Source: a virus
DNA length: 36,992 bases
Reading direction: 5' to 3' (one strand)
Virus record (IMG/VR): IMGVR_UViG_3300049783_000670
Location: 1-36,992 of that record
Below the pieces are notes generated by a model. That model was not told the DNA's origin. It made no database searches and worked only from the letters and a program-made list of their open reading frames with translations. A program made the translations under genes and the position numbers. This document shows, piece after piece, positions 14,776 to 21,129 of the stretch (the first letter of the stretch is position 1; the number at the start of each line of letters is the position of its first letter).

Positions 14776-15076
14776 ATTTACACAGGGCGAGTGGGAGCTT
14801 CTTGGTTACACTATAATGTCAAAGGATAATAAATTCGATTTAGCTAAGGTTACAGTTTTTAATGAAGGAAAGGCCAACGCACACTTAATGTCCCAATCTA
14901 AAAACATGTATAAAATGATTGAGATACTATCAGCAGAGCTTTTTATTGCTATTAACGAGGTTAACGAACAAAGAGCTAGCAGAATAACAAATCAAACGGA
15001 AAATGAACCTGACTACATGGACATGCAAACAATTCATGAAGCACAGCTGCTACTTAAAAAAGCAAGGGGCGAATAA
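14762..15076 (+). CDS. Hypothetical 104-aa protein
   Basis: ATG 14762 follows GGAGGGG by seven bases. The start MSNTKFTQGEWELLGYTIMS is the pattern of a common phage early protein (FTxGxWxL...), followed by SQSKNMYKMIEILSAEL and an acidic helical end. No function known. It overlaps the next gene by one base (TAATG). Confidence 0.7.
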   Translation: MSNTKFTQGEWELLGYTIMSKDNKFDLAKVTVFNEGKANAHLMSQSKNMYKMIEILSAELFIAINEVNEQRASRITNQTENEPDYMDMQTIHEAQLLLKKARGE

Positions 15077-15327
15077 TGAGCATTAACACAATAACACCAA
15101 CATTTAATAATCATATTCCATCTAGTGAAGTAGATAGAATAAAAGCAGCTAGCGAATACAAGAACCAAGGCGATAATTTAACGCATGCGAATACCGGTTT
15201 AAACTCTTCTCATGGCGCTGCATTTCAATCAGTGAGTAACATTAAATCTGACACTGAAATTAAAAAAGCTGCTATTGAGGTTGACAGTGCTGATTATTTT
15301 GATGAGCTATTAAAGGGTATTCACTAA
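15076..15327 (+). CDS. Hypothetical 83-aa protein
   Basis: Polar, low-hydrophobicity protein rich in Ser, Asn and Asp (MSINTITPTFNNHIPSSEVD) with an acidic C-terminal helix (IEVDSADYFDELLKGIH). No family recognised. It is tightly packed with both neighbours. Confidence 0.6.
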   Translation: MSINTITPTFNNHIPSSEVDRIKAASEYKNQGDNLTHANTGLNSSHGAAFQSVSNIKSDTEIKKAAIEVDSADYFDELLKGIH

Positions 15328-15383
15328 TGAGAGATAACTTTGTGGATTGGATACTAAAGTGGATACCGAACTTTAATGATTAA
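15327..15383 (+). CDS. Possible 18-aa micro-ORF
   Basis: ATG 15327 overlaps the previous stop (TAATG) and reads MRDNFVDWILKWIPNFND, a potentially amphipathic Trp-rich peptide. It ends four bases before the terminator stem. Too short to be sure it is a gene. Confidence 0.35.
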   Translation: MRDNFVDWILKWIPNFND

Positions 15384-15386
15384 ACT

Positions 15387-15411
15387 AAGCCCTCAATCGA
15401 GGGCTTTTTAT
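15387..15411 (+). terminator. Rho-independent terminator between converging operons
   Basis: AAGCCCTC (15387-15394) and GAGGGCTT (15399-15406) form an 8-bp stem with a 4-nt loop and a T-run on the plus strand. The stem may also slow the converging minus operon. Confidence 0.85.
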
Positions 15412-15414
15412 TGT

Positions 15415-15873
15415 CTAGATAAACTCGCCTTTCTCTATGTCGTATACGTGAACTTTGCCTCCTGAATAACAATCCTTAGTCATTGCGTACTCGATAGCTT
15501 CTTTTGCTGTGCAGCCAAAGTCTAATGCAGACAAAGCCCATTGATCACCAGAACCTTGAGCGTAATTATGGTCGACTATGCACTCTGCATAAGTATCATC
15601 GCTATCCTTTATCGCCATGTAAACACAGCCAATACAGTCACCTTCAACAATTACAAATATGCCTGAAACGTCCATATTTTCATTAGCTGAATGTAGCGGT
15701 TTGTAATGATGTATAAATGTATCAACATCTCCAGCCCTACCACTCATAAACCAAATTTTATCACCTGACTTTTTGTATTTTATAGCCTCACTGTCAATTA
15801 TTGTTCCGCCAATGGTGCTTCGGCTATCACACGCTATTTGCTTATTTTTATGATCGTAAACTATGGTTGTCAT
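15415..15873 (-). CDS. Proteasome/HslV-like Ntn hydrolase
   Basis: 152 aa. MTTIVYDHKN starts with Thr directly after Met, as in mature proteasome beta and HslV subunits where Thr1 is the nucleophile after Met removal. Further matching blocks are ACDSRSTIGGTII (Asp16, like the active-site Asp17 loop), a Lys around 32-34 at the Lys33 position and WFMSGRAGDVDTF, like the HslV GFAGGTADAF segment. The acidic dyad-rich C-terminal half ends GGKVHVYDIEKGEF. Substrate is unknown: a phage peptidase acting on host or phage proteins is the family-based inference. It is the last gene of the replication operon and has no adjacent HslU-like ATPase. Confidence 0.8.
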   Translation of the reverse strand: MTTIVYDHKNKQIACDSRSTIGGTIIDSEAIKYKKSGDKIWFMSGRAGDVDTFIHHYKPLHSANENMDVSGIFVIVEGDCIGCVYMAIKDSDDTYAECIVDHNYAQGSGDQWALSALDFGCTAKEAIEYAMTKDCYSGGKVHVYDIEKGEFI

Positions 15874-15915
15874 ATTGATTCCTTAAGTTAAAACCAGCGT
15901 TAACTGGCCTTGTTA

Positions 15916-15933
15916 TGCGCTACGTATAGCGCA
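15916..15933. repeat. Perfect intergenic inverted repeat
   Basis: TGCGCTA (15916-15922) and TAGCGCA (15927-15933) with a 4-nt loop lie in the 65-nt gap between two minus genes. There is no T-run, so it is more likely an RNA-processing or stability hairpin than a terminator. Confidence 0.55.
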
Positions 15934-15938
15934 GTGGT

Positions 15939-16148
15939 TTAAATTTCTATAAAATCAACGTCAATACCGTTTATGGTTTGGTATCTTTCATCACCCTCTT
16001 CATCGCCAATCTCATCAAACCCAACATTGTTTACGCCCTCGGCAACCAGTTTTATAATAGAATCTAGGTCGGGGAACTCATCGTTAGTATCAACAGTTAC
16101 ACTTCTGGTTGTTGTACGTACTTCTATTAATTTTATTGTGTGTTTCAT
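15939..16148 (-). CDS. Hypothetical 69-aa acidic protein
   Basis: Basic beta-like start (MKHTIKLIEVRTTTRSVTVD) followed by a strongly acidic second half (GFDEIGDEEGDERYQ). Related in tone to the 55-aa protein at 16834-17001, which has the same plan (short beta strand, then acidic helix). No function recognised. Confidence 0.6.
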   Translation of the reverse strand: MKHTIKLIEVRTTTRSVTVDTNDEFPDLDSIIKLVAEGVNNVGFDEIGDEEGDERYQTINGIDVDFIEI

Positions 16149-16174
16149 CGTTATATCTCTCTATTGTTAAAGGG

Positions 16175-16432
16175 TTATTTAATCGCGGCTTTATCAATTA
16201 AATCAGGGTCGTCAATCAGCAGCCAACTCATTAACAAAACGTTGAACTCATCTTTAGGTAACGCCCCAAATTGACAATTATCTTCTTTCCATACTATCGC
16301 CCTATCCCCTTCGTTACTCATAATTGCAAAAGGCCATTTCGAGTGAGTTATACCGACAACCTTTTTTTTCTCATTTAGTATATATTCAACCCTATACTTT
16401 CCAGAATTTAACTCTATTACGTTAGATGTCAT
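16175..16432 (-). CDS. Hypothetical 85-aa protein
   Basis: Small, probably beta-rich protein (IELNSGKYRVEYILNEKKKV; HSKWPFAIMSNEGDRAIVWK) with an acidic hydrophobic end. It overlaps the upstream gene as ATGA, showing operon structure. No family recognised. Confidence 0.6.
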   Translation of the reverse strand: MTSNVIELNSGKYRVEYILNEKKKVVGITHSKWPFAIMSNEGDRAIVWKEDNCQFGALPKDEFNVLLMSWLLIDDPDLIDKAAIK

Positions 16433-16632
16433 TTTGCTAATCCTTTATCTTGGTTATTTAATTTAAATTCCTTTCCTGCATTAGTAAGTATAATTGCATC
16501 GCCTTTGCGCTCAGCCAAACCAAGCTTAACAAGCTGATCACCCGTTACCTTGGCTTTTGAATGATCACAACTACCATCAGCCCATCTTCCGATCATCTTG
16601 ATTGTTTTAAGTTGTCTTTTTGTTAGTTTCAT
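16429..16632 (-). CDS. Small winged-helix-like DNA-binding protein (67 aa)
   Basis: Basic helix start (MKLTKRQLKTIKMIGRWADG), then a short HTH-like TGDQLVKLGLAERKGDAIIL followed by TNAGKEF, the wing pattern of MarR-like truncated winged helices (as in phage early regulators). Probably DNA-binding; target unknown. Confidence 0.6.
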   Translation of the reverse strand: MKLTKRQLKTIKMIGRWADGSCDHSKAKVTGDQLVKLGLAERKGDAIILTNAGKEFKLNNQDKGLAK

Positions 16633-16637
16633 TTTGC

Positions 16638-16817
16638 TTATCCTTCATTGTTGATTAATTTAATGTCTCTAGTCTTATTTAACTGAGTGAGTATTTTTTT
16701 CTTTAATGCTACTCTGGTTTCATTAGCTTCAACCTTGTTAGCCCCTTTCTTAAGTTGCTTATCTAGCATCATTGTGATCATGTTCCATTCTTTACGTGTA
16801 AGCTTTGGCTGGTTCAT
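16638..16817 (-). CDS. Hypothetical basic helical protein (59 aa)
   Basis: ATG 16817 to TAA 16638. Very Lys-rich, all-helical sequence (LTRKEWNMITMMLDKQLKKG; KKKILTQLNKTRDIKLINNE). It sits in frame-packed order between 16429 and 16834. No family recognised. Confidence 0.55.
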   Translation of the reverse strand: MNQPKLTRKEWNMITMMLDKQLKKGANKVEANETRVALKKKILTQLNKTRDIKLINNEG

Positions 16818-16833
16818 TGTTTAACCCTTGTTA

Positions 16834-17001
16834 TTAACATTTAACTTGAACTTCGTAAGCGTCAATATCACCACACGCCAAATTATGACGACTCATTGAA
16901 CCTCTAGCGCCCAGCTCAAATTCAATCCACTCAACAATGTCGCTATCTGATAGCGTTTCTTGTACGTCAACTGTAAAAGTTACTTCTATTTGTTTACTCA
17001 T
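16834..17001 (-). CDS. Hypothetical 55-aa protein
   Basis: ATG 17001 lies just after the P-like gene stop. Begins MSKQIEVTFTVDVQETLSDS and continues with IVEWIEFELGA, then a Cys-containing end. Same plan as the 69-aa protein at 15939. No family recognised. Confidence 0.55.
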   Translation of the reverse strand: MSKQIEVTFTVDVQETLSDSDIVEWIEFELGARGSMSRHNLACGDIDAYEVQVKC

Positions 17002-17002
17002 A

Positions 17003-17620
17003 TTATTTAATCCTATTTTTAATTATGCGGTTCATTCTGTTTTCAAGCGATGACTTGCTTCGCTCGCTTGAGTTATTACATCGGTCGCTAATTTCCTTAT
17101 CCAATTCAGTTACGGTGCTTTCATTTGACAATAACTTTTGATCGCGAATAGGTAGCTTGCCTTTTCTTTTAAGTTCAAGTTTAGCAATGAACGTTTTATT
17201 GTATAAAACCCTTGCTTTTGCATCATCTAAAACCCTTTTACAACGATAGCCACAATCTTGTCTTGTGTAGTATTCAACATCATCTAGCGCTGGCTTGTGG
17301 TTAATCATGCGATTAAAGGCGTCTGTGGTATCGAAATCAAGGCACAAACTCAAAAAGACTGGCAATGTAGGCGGCCAACCTAATCGTTCGCTTATGGTGC
17401 GACTAACGCCTCTTTTGAGGTGCTGCTCAGTAATCGATGAAAGGTTCGTTATCCACATGCTCGATGGCTGCTCTCCCCGCTCCCTCATCCACTGCTCCCC
17501 CCAAATGTCCGCCATCTGTTCCCATAGCCACTTCGCGTTCATCGGGTTGTCTGTATTCGTTATTTGCTGCTCTGGCTCTTTCGTAGGCTGAAAGTTTTTT
17601 ACTAGTGCTTTGATGTCCAT
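17003..17620 (-). CDS. Lambda P-like replication protein (helicase loader)
   Basis: 205 aa. The family block WLWEQMADIWGEQWMRERGE followed by WITNLSSITEQHLKRGVSR and GWPPTLPVFLSLC is typical of phage replication protein P, which captures host DnaB helicase and brings it to the phage origin. The C-terminal third is basic (KLELKRKGKLPIRDQK). The start is ATG 17620, or possibly Met27 (17542), which precedes the conserved block. It overlaps the O-like gene by 194 nt (116 nt if the later start is used). Confidence 0.88.
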   Translation of the reverse strand: MDIKALVKNFQPTKEPEQQITNTDNPMNAKWLWEQMADIWGEQWMRERGEQPSSMWITNLSSITEQHLKRGVSRTISERLGWPPTLPVFLSLCLDFDTTDAFNRMINHKPALDDVEYYTRQDCGYRCKRVLDDAKARVLYNKTFIAKLELKRKGKLPIRDQKLLSNESTVTELDKEISDRCNNSSERSKSSLENRMNRIIKNRIK

Positions 17621-18281
17621 TGTTAACCCCTTTCATTTTCGCTTGTAGTTGTGGAAACTTTTCCCGAAGTTTTGCAACGCTCAAAATATTAACTGACCAA
17701 AATTGATCTTGGTTTGCCCATGTGAAAACCTGAGAAATATCATCGTGAGTAAGTTTGTCTAACTCCCTCATTAGTCGGATGGTATTTGCCCAGTTTTCAA
17801 AGTTAGGTTTCTTGCTTGCTGGTGCTACCTTGATCACTAAACTGTAAGCCCATTCTGCACATTGGTAATCAACATCTGAAAACTTAAACTTACTGCGTTT
17901 AGGCTCTGCCTGAACTAAGTCTTTATTATCTTTATCACTATCACTATCTTTATCACTAACACTATCGGCTTCTTTGGGTTTGCTTGGGTTACCAGATAAC
18001 CCACTGGGTTCTTTTGCTTTAGCTGGGTTCTTAGGCCTACCTCCCTTTAAGCCGTTGTTTTTATTACGTTCCACTATATTATTGTACTTTATACCGTCCC
18101 TTTCAAATTGTGCCTGAAACGAGAAAAATACTAAATCAAGCATCGGATCTAATTTTAAATCCTGCTCAGAATGGTAAGCTAAAAAAGCTTTTAACAACTT
18201 CCCTGCTTGCTCATCTGTCAACTTATGGAGTATTTCCAAAGTATCCAAATATAGGAGAAATGATTTCTTTTTATCATTCAT
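17427..18281 (-). CDS. Replication initiator, lambda O-like role (DUF6291-type N-terminus)
   Basis: 284 aa. Residues 1-75 (KKSFLLYLDTLEILHKLTDE) match the DUF6291 helical domain found in phage replication initiators. A linker (75-125) is rich in Pro/Lys and Ser-Asp repeats (SVSDKDSDSDKDN). Residues 130-225 are a DnaD/winged-helix-like region (FENWANTIRLMRELDKLTHD). The last 60 residues are Gly/Ala-rich and overlap the P-like gene. Role by context: it binds origin DNA and recruits the P-like loader. The linker DNA carries iteron-like repeats (17929-18029). Confidence 0.8.
   Translation of the reverse strand: MNDKKKSFLLYLDTLEILHKLTDEQAGKLLKAFLAYHSEQDLKLDPMLDLVFFSFQAQFERDGIKYNNIVERNKNNGLKGGRPKNPAKAKEPSGLSGNPSKPKEADSVSDKDSDSDKDNKDLVQAEPKRSKFKFSDVDYQCAEWAYSLVIKVAPASKKPNFENWANTIRLMRELDKLTHDDISQVFTWANQDQFWSVNILSVAKLREKFPQLQAKMKGVNNGHQSTSKKLSAYERARAANNEYRQPDEREVAMGTDGGHLGGAVDEGAGRAAIEHVDNEPFIDY
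17929..18029. other. Candidate replication origin inside the initiator gene
   Basis: TGGGTT occurs four times (17975, 17985, 18005, 18024). TGGGTTA (17985-17991) and TAACCCA (17997-18003) form a perfect inverted repeat with a 5-bp centre. Beside them is a repeated TCTTTATCACTA/TATCACTA tract (about 17929-17965). Iterons within the initiator gene are the lambda arrangement. The repeats also encode a low-complexity linker, so selection for protein could explain part of them. Confidence 0.4.
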
Positions 18282-18307
18282 GTATACTTGCCTTACTGTA
18301 ATTAATT

Positions 18308-18337
18308 AAGCCGCTATCGCCAAGACGCGGTTTTTTT
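18308..18337 (+). terminator. Plus-strand terminator-like hairpin between two minus genes
   Basis: AAGCCGC (18308-18314) and GCGGTTT (18327-18333) can pair, followed by a run of T to 18337 on the plus strand. No plus gene lies upstream, so it would stop antisense transcription of the O-like gene, or serve as a plain hairpin in the minus transcript. Confidence 0.4.
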
Positions 18338-18341
18338 ATGC

Positions 18342-18632
18342 CTATAAATCCACTAATTTAACTCTTGTTTTTAGTGAGTGATCGCGACCAATATAAACGA
18401 TAGGAATTAATTTTATTTTGCAATCGCCTCTTTCAGTGGTCTTTTGATTTAGCATCATATTCGCGATATCTTCATTTTTGTTTGATTGCGGCATTAATTC
18501 ACCACAGCTATAGAAAAGCAAGCCGTCATCATTAACAAGCCAATACCTATTAACTAAGCATTGGCCGTCTCTCGGTATAACTGCTTCTGATTCGCTTAAA
18601 GTGTAATACCTATACATTTTTATATTTTTCAT
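18342..18632 (-). CDS. Hypothetical 96-aa protein
   Basis: ATG 18632 overlaps the upstream stop (TAATG) and has AAGGAG eight bases before it, so it is preferred over an in-frame ATG at 18641. The protein is beta-rich with several aromatic and Cys residues (CLVNRYWLVNDDGLLFYSCG). No family recognised. It lies between the RHH regulator and the initiator gene. Confidence 0.65.
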   Translation of the reverse strand: MKNIKMYRYYTLSESEAVIPRDGQCLVNRYWLVNDDGLLFYSCGELMPQSNKNEDIANMMLNQKTTERGDCKIKLIPIVYIGRDHSLKTRVKLVDL

Positions 18633-18781
18633 TACTTGCACTCCTTCTTAAATGCCGCATCAACAAGCTCAGCGATAATATCCTGCTTCGTCTTGTTTAA
18701 TGAATACTCATCTTTACGCTTAGCTGATAACTTACTTAGTTGCTCAGTTGTGCGTTCGTTAATCTTTACGTTGATAGCCAT
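18632..18781 (-). CDS. Ribbon-helix-helix (Arc/CopG-like) regulator, 49 aa
   Basis: Reads MAINVKINERTTEQLSKLSA, then about ten polar residues, KQDIIAELVDAAFKKECK: a beta strand and two helices with the length of P22 Arc (53 aa). TAAAGGAAG precedes the start. It is the first gene of the leftward replication operon and faces the early plus operon across a shared promoter region with repeated half-sites (18835-18868), so it is a good candidate for the early repressor of both. Confidence 0.65.
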   Translation of the reverse strand: MAINVKINERTTEQLSKLSAKRKDEYSLNKTKQDIIAELVDAAFKKECK

Positions 18782-18816
18782 TTATTTACTTCCTTTAATT
18801 AAGTTGAGCTAATCTT

Positions 18817-18822
18817 ATTATA
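18817..18822 (-). promoter_or_regulatory. Leftward -10 element of the replication operon
   Basis: TATAAT on the minus strand (plus 18817-18822), 36 nt before the RHH start. A TTGATT lies only 12 nt upstream, too close for a normal -35, so activation or an unusual spacing is likely. Confidence 0.4.
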
Positions 18823-18834
18823 TATGCACTATTA

Positions 18835-18868
18835 AATCAACCATTAAATAAACTTATAAATTAACCAT
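18835..18868. repeat. Candidate operator half-sites
   Basis: AATCAACCAT (18835-18844) and AATTAACCAT (18859-18868) are near-identical direct repeats 24 bp apart, lying between the divergent promoters. An inverted TCAAC half-site falls in the rightward -35 (18875-18879). Consistent with an RHH-type operator. Confidence 0.4.
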
Positions 18869-18875
18869 AATTTAG

Positions 18876-18904
18876 TTGACGTATTAAATAGCTGTGCGTA
18901 TACT
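18876..18904 (+). promoter_or_regulatory. Strong early promoter, rightward
   Basis: TTGACG (18876-18881), 17-nt spacer, TATACT (18899-18904), 34 nt before ATG 18938. Confidence 0.75.
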
Positions 18905-18937
18905 GATGGCAGTTAATCAAATCAAACGAGCAACAAA

Positions 18938-19192
18938 ATGAATATACTGAATCAAGCAAAAAAACTAGTTACTGAGTTGTCAGCATTCAATCCTGAGTTA
19001 GTGATAGCAAGTACAGGCAGTTGTTACATTCATTTAACTGGTAGTAAGGTTAAGTACATTCGTGTTGCAAATCACACGGGACACAAGGAAAAGTCAAAAA
19101 CTTGGCAACTACGCTGTGACGTTAGCAGTTCAAGAAAAGGCACAAACAGAATCTATACTGATGCAAGTCGATTAGTGTCTGATTTAAAATAA
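18938..19192 (+). CDS. Early hypothetical protein (84 aa)
   Basis: Begins MNILNQAKKLVTELSAFNPE and continues with a beta-rich basic part (YIHLTGSKVKYIRVANHTGH). It is the first gene after the strong early promoter. No family recognised. Early position suggests host takeover or regulation; this is inference from context only. Confidence 0.65.
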   Translation: MNILNQAKKLVTELSAFNPELVIASTGSCYIHLTGSKVKYIRVANHTGHKEKSKTWQLRCDVSSSRKGTNRIYTDASRLVSDLK

Positions 19193-19205
19193 CCAACCTA
19201 AAACC

Positions 19206-19230
19206 AACTGTTGCATATATTGCAACAGTT
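19206..19230. repeat. Perfect 10-bp inverted repeat between early genes
   Basis: AACTGTTGCA (19206-19215) and TGCAACAGTT (19221-19230) with a 5-nt centre. It ends at the ribosome-site leader of the next gene and has no T-run, so an operator or translation-affecting hairpin fits better than a terminator. Confidence 0.6.
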
Positions 19231-19254
19231 CAACCAATAAAGAGAATGAATATG
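19231..19254 (+). repeat. Repeated leader, copy 1 (partial)
   Basis: A 24-nt core including AAAGAG, a spacer and an ATG-AAT-ATG double start is shared with copies at 19554-19592 and 19922-19960. Confidence 0.8.
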
Positions 19255-19560
19255 GAATATTGGGAAATATGTATAGAAGAAGCTTTTAGTGAATGTGGAA
19301 TATTAGCTACTGAAGAGCAAATCAAAACGGTTGTCGAGTGGGTTGATGGTGCGCATGAAAACTACGGCACCGCAACAGGTAGTGAGCATATACCAAACCC
19401 GATGATTACAGAAGTTGACGAGTTAAAAGCAAAAATAAAAAAACTTGAGGTTTTACATTATCGCCAACTTGATGGCATTGCTAAAGGTGTCGCGCAAAGA
19501 AGAGGTGTTAGTGCAAGTGATGTTTCTATCGATGATAACGGACTTGTAACATATAAATAA
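19252..19560 (+). CDS. Early hypothetical protein (102 aa)
   Basis: The leader gives two possible starts, ATG 19246 and ATG 19252; AAAGAG is seven bases before the second, so I use that. Begins MEYWEICIEEAFSECGILAT with a helical, acidic sequence (QIKTVVEWVDGAHENYG) and a charged helix near the end. This resembles a common phage early helix-rich protein, but no family is assigned. Confidence 0.65.
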   Translation: MEYWEICIEEAFSECGILATEEQIKTVVEWVDGAHENYGTATGSEHIPNPMITEVDELKAKIKKLEVLHYRQLDGIAKGVAQRRGVSASDVSIDDNGLVTYK

Positions 19561-19592
19561 CTATTAACCAACCAATAAAGAGAATGAATATG
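19554..19592 (+). repeat. Duplicated 39-bp leader, copy 2
   Basis: Identical to 19922-19960 over 39 bp. It contains the stop of one gene, the ribosome site and the start of the next. Confidence 0.85.
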
Positions 19593-19928
19593 GAATTTAA
19601 TAAAACGTTATCATCTAAACGGTGCGGTAAAAATCCAACTGTAATATTTAGAAGGTTAACCGGGGATAGAGATAGATACCAAGGCTTAATAAACACCAGT
19701 GGAGTTAAGTTAATTGAAAGCTTAAAGGGTGCTTTTATTGGACTGCAAATATTGTTTAGCGATGAACATAGCTTTATAGGGTTTAAGCCTTTACATGAAG
19801 ATAAAGGCGTCAGTAAGGTATTTGGTGCTACTGAGTTATTTAGCAACCTGCCTTTAGTTGTAGGTAAGCATTACACGTTAAAATTATCTGATGGTATTGC
19901 GGTAATTGATTCAGCAGAGTTTAAATAA
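19590..19928 (+). CDS. Early hypothetical protein (112 aa)
   Basis: Start taken as ATG 19590 by the same leader argument (ATG 19584 is the alternative). Begins MEFNKTLSSKRCGKNPTVIF and shows a mixed alpha/beta pattern with a Gly-rich C-terminal beta sheet (GKHYTLKLSDGIAVIDSAEF). No family recognised. Confidence 0.65.
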   Translation: MEFNKTLSSKRCGKNPTVIFRRLTGDRDRYQGLINTSGVKLIESLKGAFIGLQILFSDEHSFIGFKPLHEDKGVSKVFGATELFSNLPLVVGKHYTLKLSDGIAVIDSAEFK

Positions 19929-19960
19929 CTATTAACCAACCAATAAAGAGAATGAATATG
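19922..19960 (+). repeat. Duplicated 39-bp leader, copy 3
   Basis: Identical to 19554-19592. The first 15 nt of the unit also recur at 20173-20187 upstream of the MazG-like gene. Confidence 0.85.
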
Positions 19961-20167
19961 AAAGATGAAAATACGGGTGATTTCTTTGTAATGCTAAATA
20001 CTCAGAATGGTGGCTATACTCCACTGGAGACATGTACCAGTATTGAATATGACACAAGTGAGCTTGCAAAATTTAAAACAAAAGAACTAGCAAAGGAAGG
20101 CGCGCTAGGCTCAGTGCTTGGTAGTGAGTTTGGTTATGAAGTTTTTGAAATTGGCGATGGCTGCTAG
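19958..20167 (+). CDS. Early hypothetical protein (69 aa)
   Basis: Start ATG 19958 (alternative 19952). Reads MKDENTGDFFVMLNTQNGGY with an aromatic beta-rich start, then a helical stretch (FKTKELAKEGALGSVLGSEF) ending in FEIGDGC. The pattern (strand, helix, strand) resembles small phage 'KTxxEAxxxAxxxG' proteins. No function recognised. Confidence 0.6.
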   Translation: MKDENTGDFFVMLNTQNGGYTPLETCTSIEYDTSELAKFKTKELAKEGALGSVLGSEFGYEVFEIGDGC

Positions 20168-20205
20168 GCTATTAAATAACTATTAACACGTAAAGGAGTA
20201 TAGTG

Positions 20206-20502
20206 ATGCAAGATTTATTTAACAAAGTAATACAGTGGGCAAATGATAGAAATATCATCAAAGGCGGAAACGCTAAAGATCAATGCTTGAAACTAGTTCA
20301 GGAAGTCGGAGAATTATCAGATAGCTTATGCAAAGGTAAAAGCCCTATAGACGACATAGGCGATTGCATGGTTGTTTTAGCTATCATCGCAGAGCAGCAT
20401 GACTTATCAGTCACAGAATGTCTTGAGCACGCTTACAATGACATAAAAGACCGTAAAGGTATGATGATAGATGGCGTATTTGTTAAAGAGGCGGATTTAT
20501 AA
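20206..20502 (+). CDS. MazG-like nucleotide pyrophosphohydrolase
   Basis: 98 aa from ATG 20206; AAGGAG (20193-20198) is seven bases upstream and rules out GTG 20203. The metal-binding pattern is present: LVQEVGELSD (EvgE) and, 20 residues on, DDIGDCMVVLAI (the D..D pair). This family hydrolyses NTPs or the alarmone ppGpp; in phages it may keep the host in a growth-like state or clear modified nucleotides. The next gene overlaps by one base. Confidence 0.82.
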   Translation: MQDLFNKVIQWANDRNIIKGGNAKDQCLKLVQEVGELSDSLCKGKSPIDDIGDCMVVLAIIAEQHDLSVTECLEHAYNDIKDRKGMMIDGVFVKEADL

Positions 20503-20810
20503 TGTTACTAGGACTTAAGCAGTTAAAATTAATTAAACCTACCGGCTCTGTTGATGATTACGAATCAGGGGTTAGGGATGGCGATACACCAGCCGTAAAA
20601 CATAAGGCTATCAATGATGCAATATATAACTCAATGGGCGATCTTGGAAGTCTGTCAATACCTGAAATTATGAAAATAACAGGTAGTAGTCAGGGTGGGA
20701 CATGGGGGATATTAAATAAACTTAAAAAAGCTGGCAAGATAAAAATGGTAAGACGTAAAACTAACGGAGCTATCAAGCCTGTTCATTATTATAGCTTAAT
20801 AGAATGTTAA
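20502..20810 (+). CDS. Winged-helix protein (102 aa)
   Basis: Residues about 47-95 look like a winged helix: LSIPEIMKITGSSQGGTWGI (helix-turn-helix) and LNKLKKAGKIKMVRRKTNGA (recognition helix and wing). The N-terminal 40 residues are polar. Probably DNA-binding, with a role in regulation or replication. Overlaps the next gene by 7 nt. Confidence 0.65.
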   Translation: MLLGLKQLKLIKPTGSVDDYESGVRDGDTPAVKHKAINDAIYNSMGDLGSLSIPEIMKITGSSQGGTWGILNKLKKAGKIKMVRRKTNGAIKPVHYYSLIEC

Positions 20811-21121
20811 GCTTAAGGGAGAAGCACGAATACGAGCAAGAAATTGATTGGTTAAAAAGTCAATTAGTTACAGCTCGCGCCTTACAGTCATATTACAAGG
20901 TTAAATATGACAAGCTTGATGGGTCTATTGTAAAGCCAGTTGATGATAGAATGGCTAAGGCGATACCACTTATTAAAATCAGAATGAACGGTGATAAATC
21001 ACTTAGTTATAATGATATAGCAATAAAGTGCTTCATTGCGATAGGAACAGTTAGAAACGCTGCTTCAAAAATTAGAATTGATGCTGCATGCAAAAGAAAA
21101 AGCCTCGAACTAACGGACTGA
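20804..21121 (+). CDS. Coiled-coil plus helix-turn-helix protein (105 aa)
   Basis: An N-terminal coiled coil (KHEYEQEIDWLKSQLVTARA) is followed by a C-terminal HTH-like LSYNDIAIKCFIAIGTVRNA and a basic end. A DNA-binding regulator or antiterminator-like protein is plausible from position at the end of the early operon; no family assigned. Confidence 0.6.
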   Translation: MLSLREKHEYEQEIDWLKSQLVTARALQSYYKVKYDKLDGSIVKPVDDRMAKAIPLIKIRMNGDKSLSYNDIAIKCFIAIGTVRNAASKIRIDAACKRKSLELTD

Positions 21122-21129
21122 TTAATTTA

